A stretch of DNA of 63,081 nucleotides from Cruorifilaria tuberocauda (taxonomy: Eukaryota > Nematoda > Chromadorea > Rhabditida > Onchocercidae). A model generated the notes under the pieces. That model was not told the origin of the DNA and made no database searches. It saw only the letters and a program-made list of their open reading frames with translations. Location of the stretch: NCBI GenBank assembly GCA_013365365.1, contig JABVXU010000326.1, positions 1-63,081 of the forward strand, given 5' to 3'. Of the stretch, positions 47,833 through 63,081 are shown one piece after another. The position numbers were made by a program, and so were the translations under genes. Positions within the stretch are counted from its first letter, which is position 1, and every line of letters begins with the position of its first letter.

Positions 47833-49976
47833 GATAAATATTAAAAAATTCTAAATTATGTTAATGAATTGCATTTGTTATTAATTTTACCGAAAAGGTT
47901 GAAGTACATTTTAAATTCAGGTCAGAAAATCCTTCAAAGCACACATAAATAAAAGCTATAGTGGATTAAGTTTCATTTACAAGGAAAGAAATATTTAAAA
48001 AAGAATTCACAAAAAACTTTGTCAGCAAATTTATCACAACAAAATTTATCAGCATGAAGCTCAAAAAAATCAAAATTAGAAGGAGTGATTGAATAAAGAC
48101 TCTGGAAATTGATTAAATCTGTAATTTCTTCAAAAGAATTTAAGAACAATCCAAAATTTACCATTATTAGTAGGAAAATCAAATTTCTATCGAGCGACGA
48201 TCGTGGTAGTGATAACAGATAGGGTATTGAAGAAACAACTTTTATGTAAGATTTCCCTCTTCTCTCTTCCCTTCTTTCTCTCCCCCGCTCCCTCTCTCTC
48301 TCTCTCTCTACCTTTCTGTTTCTGTTCATCTCGTGGCTTTTCAACCGGTTTCCATTGATTTCAAAATATTTAGCTGAGGAAGAAATCAATAAAACACGAC
48401 TGAACTCATGACATCTACAATATTTTTCATGTTACTTCTGGAGAAGTCATTTCAGCCATTACAATTTATGGGTATGAATCACGCTTAAAAATTGTTGAAT
48501 GAAATTTCAATGGAAGGTTTGTTGAATCATGTGAAGCACTATTCATATCATATTGGTATCACTTTATTGTAGAATTTAATGAAATCATACTGTTAGCAAA
48601 TTTTACTGTCTTTCCCATTTGCTACTTTCGCCTCATAAATGTGACATTTTCATTTCAATCAAAATTTGAATTAGCAGAAAAATGATATAGAATAATTTTA
48701 GTTATATAAGTATAAATCTATATTTCATGTTAATATCATCCTTATCATTGGCGTTCGTAGTCTTTATTCACGAGTAATTTTTGAAAAATTTTTCTATTCT
48801 TCCAAAATTTGCTGAAAATACGATGAAATGGATCTCAAAAATAGTCAAACAATAATAATAATAATAATCGAACTGATAAAAGATCATTCTATCATCGATT
48901 TTTTCACTTTATAATTTCTAAAATTTTCACAATAAAAGATAAAAAAGAAGTATGATAAGAGTAAAGATCTTTACATGTAAGACAAGAAAGTTATGATAAG
49001 GGATATCAAGAGCAATGTTGTGATGAGGTCGGAAGAAATGTGTCATGAAAAGTACTACAAATTACTATTTGTATTGCATTTGATAATTGCCAACAAAATC
49101 AAACAATATTTTACCATAAGATGGGATTAGTCTGTTGCAAAGTATGCTAATGTACTTATGGCAGTAAGGAAGAACGAAATTAAAACAAAAGTATGAAGAA
49201 ATTGTGGCCGAAAACAAAGAAATGTTCAAATAAGTATATGAAAAGAATGAAAAAAAATCGTAAACATTTGCAAAATAAACAAACTTAACCGAAAATTGAT
49301 ATTACAATGTGTGGCAGGCTCAAATGCAACGTCCCATTTGAAATTACCATTTGCGAAAAGTGTGAATGAATTGAGAGATAAGTAATTTAATGGCTTGAAA
49401 TTATAAATAATTATTTGGAAAAACTTGCATCTTATACTTGGCTTCCGTCTGATAATACTATTAATATTATAATTTGTGGCATCGAATATCCATTCATTCT
49501 AATCATTAACTTTTTTCAAATTTTTGCTAATTAATTAGATCTCGTGATAAATTCGAATAATTGGATATCTTTTTATCACTTTTTTAATCACTGTTTATCT
49601 TATAATATCCTTCACATTATAATAGAGATTTCATCATCTTTAAGGAAAGCATAGAAAAAATTGTTCAATTTTATTAACTATAAAAAATGCATTTGAATAT
49701 TCATGAGATTTCAAAATATCAGGATGAAATTTATTAGTGACCTTTCTCAAGGAAAATGCGACATAAAATGAAATTGGAAAAATGAATATTTTCCAAGAAC
49801 TGCACATTTTCATGAGATAAACGAAGTTTCATACGCAAAAATAAGCATTTAAGCTTCGTTTCATGCATGTTTTGCTACATTATAACTAAAGTTGAGCATT
49901 TTCGAAGAAAATTCATTAACTGATTGACAAGTAATATTTGCCAAAAAAAGAAAAAATACTTTCTGAAACATAGCAC
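47833..49976. other. Intergenic with (CT)n tract
   Basis: No exon chain found. A pure CT run lies at about 48291-48309 inside a pyrimidine-rich tract; the open frame across it is a low-complexity artefact. Confidence 0.55.
48291..48309. repeat. (CT)n microsatellite
   Basis: About nine uninterrupted CT units, preceded by irregular CTTC/CTCCC repeats. Confidence 0.85.
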
Positions 49977-62026
<12,050 letters not shown>

Positions 62027-62940
62027 CGAACTACCGCACTATTAGTTATGCGTAATTTGCCAAGTGTAATCACTAATTCACGCAATTAACCTAAAAATTT
62101 ACACATTAAGCATGTTAAAGATCATATCTATTTCGAAAATTTTTATTCCGACTTTAAGCTTTGACGTGGCTATTCCAAGTCGAAATATTATTAAAAAATA
62201 GAAAAGGCATAAAAATTTTCATCACTTTACTTTACTTTCTCGTTTATCAGTTTAATGAAATTTACCAACCTTTGAAAGGAAAGTGTGAGGCAACAAAGAA
62301 TAATTGGATAAGCTGCCTGAATTATTAAACAGTTGAAATTTCGCATTTACTTTCTGCTGTGGAATAGACAATAAAAAGCAACTTGAACAAAAAAAAATGA
62401 TTGTTTCCAAGACTGCCAAATGATTGTTCATAATCGTTTCCACAATTAATGGTGTCATTATGAGTGCAAATAACTTAAGCAGTCATTATGAACTCAAATA
62501 TATGGCATTAGCAGTCATATCTTCCGACTTTCGTAGAGCAAATGGAATATGCGTCATACAGGCAGATTAGAAATTAGTGAAATATTCATTTCGTTCATCA
62601 GTCCAAATTTAGCATATGACCTGAAATTGTTTGATGATTCTCAGCATATACCTTGGCATAACATCAAAGATACGAAATACCGAAGAAACAAGGTAAGACA
62701 ACGAAATGAAAATATAGCAAAAGTACTGTAGTAAACATATTACAGATACGGTTCTTCCGTTTCATTTAAATATAAATTTCGATTCTCAGTAATAAAAATC
62801 CCTCAACTATCCATCATGAGAATGAATCAACTGAAAAACAATAAATGATAAAAACGGAAAATCGATGATATCAAGATGTACTCATATCATTTTCTTTTTT
62901 CAACAATAAATTTCAAATACTCGATAAAGAGAATTAATTT
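62027..62940. other. Region upstream of the TMC gene
   Basis: AT-rich, and presumably promoter and 5'UTR. The acceptor-like AACTAATAG about 12 nt before the ATG could be a trans-splice or 5'UTR acceptor. No coding exon is supported. Confidence 0.45.
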
Positions 62941-62970
62941 TAAGAAAAAATATGCCAGCCAAAGGTTGTA

Positions 62971-63043
62971 GTATGTGTTGTATGTATGTGTGTGTATGTG
63001 TGTGTATGTTTGTGTGTGTGTATGTGTGTGTATGTTTGTGTGT

Positions 63044-63081
<38 letters not shown>
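62971..63081 (+). repeat. (TG)n microsatellite with TATG interruptions
   Basis: About 110 bases of TGTGTG with regular TATG and TTTG variants, reaching the end of the window. The periodic interruptions make an 8-22-nt higher-order repeat. Confidence 0.95.

Noticed and set aside
47973..48389. Long minus-strand ORF of 138 codons
   Set aside because: Its charged core comes from a CT/GA tract and the rest has no recognisable domain.

Overview
The window is eukaryotic. It is AT-rich, its genes are split into many small exons with canonical GT...AG borders (acceptors mostly of the TTTCAG type), and its proteins are animal. The gene set (TMC channel, TTLL11, SMC5, SNX17, GAS41/YEATS4, PMP3-type peptide) and the intron style point to a nematode. 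A filarial or other spirurid worm is my best guess, but I cannot prove species. No bacterial operon, CRISPR array, virus or tRNA/rRNA gene was seen.

Layout, left to right. (1) <1-1996, minus: a GC-rich, zinc-finger-like gene that runs off the left edge. (2) 2632-2979, minus: a BTB-like ORF of doubtful status. (3) 4364-7157, minus: a six-exon gene for a 225-residue protein with a weak HMG-box-like segment. (4) 8616-10365, plus: a YEATS4/GAS41 homologue (gfl-1), head to head with (3). (5) 16850-17703, plus: a two-exon, 57-residue PMP3/UPF0057 membrane peptide. (6) 22162-28344, plus: a 14-exon tubulin polyglutamylase of the TTLL11 type, including its C-terminal accessory region. (7) 29209-39417, minus: a complete 30-exon SMC5 gene, tail to tail with ttll-11. 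(8) 40235-44514, plus: a 13-exon SNX17 gene, head to head with smc-5 across about 0.8 kb. (9) 47266-47832, minus: a 72-residue Pro/Cys-rich membrane peptide of CYSTM type. (10) 49977-62026, minus: a 28-exon TMC mechanotransduction channel with a long cytosolic tail. A (TG)n microsatellite closes the window.

I assembled exons by hand, requiring GT/GC...AG borders, matching intron phase across every junction, and family-level protein similarity recalled from knowledge. No alignment program was run. The genes do not form a pathway. Chromatin and genome maintenance genes (gfl-1, smc-5), trafficking (snx-17), cilia and sensory genes (ttll-11, tmc) and two tiny membrane peptides are simply neighbours. 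Two divergent pairs (the 225-residue gene with gfl-1; smc-5 with snx-17) probably share promoter regions. The largest gaps without recognisable genes are 10.4-16.8 kb, 17.7-22.1 kb and 44.5-47.3 kb; they hold AT-rich DNA and polypyrimidine (CT)n tracts.

The items most worth a second look are the compositionally foreign zinc-finger gene at the left edge, a near-perfect 33-bp hairpin in an smc-5 intron, the unusual splicing of snx-17 (GC-AG intron and 13-nt microexon), an in-frame 51-nt intron in gfl-1, and the PDZ-ligand-like end of the TMC protein.
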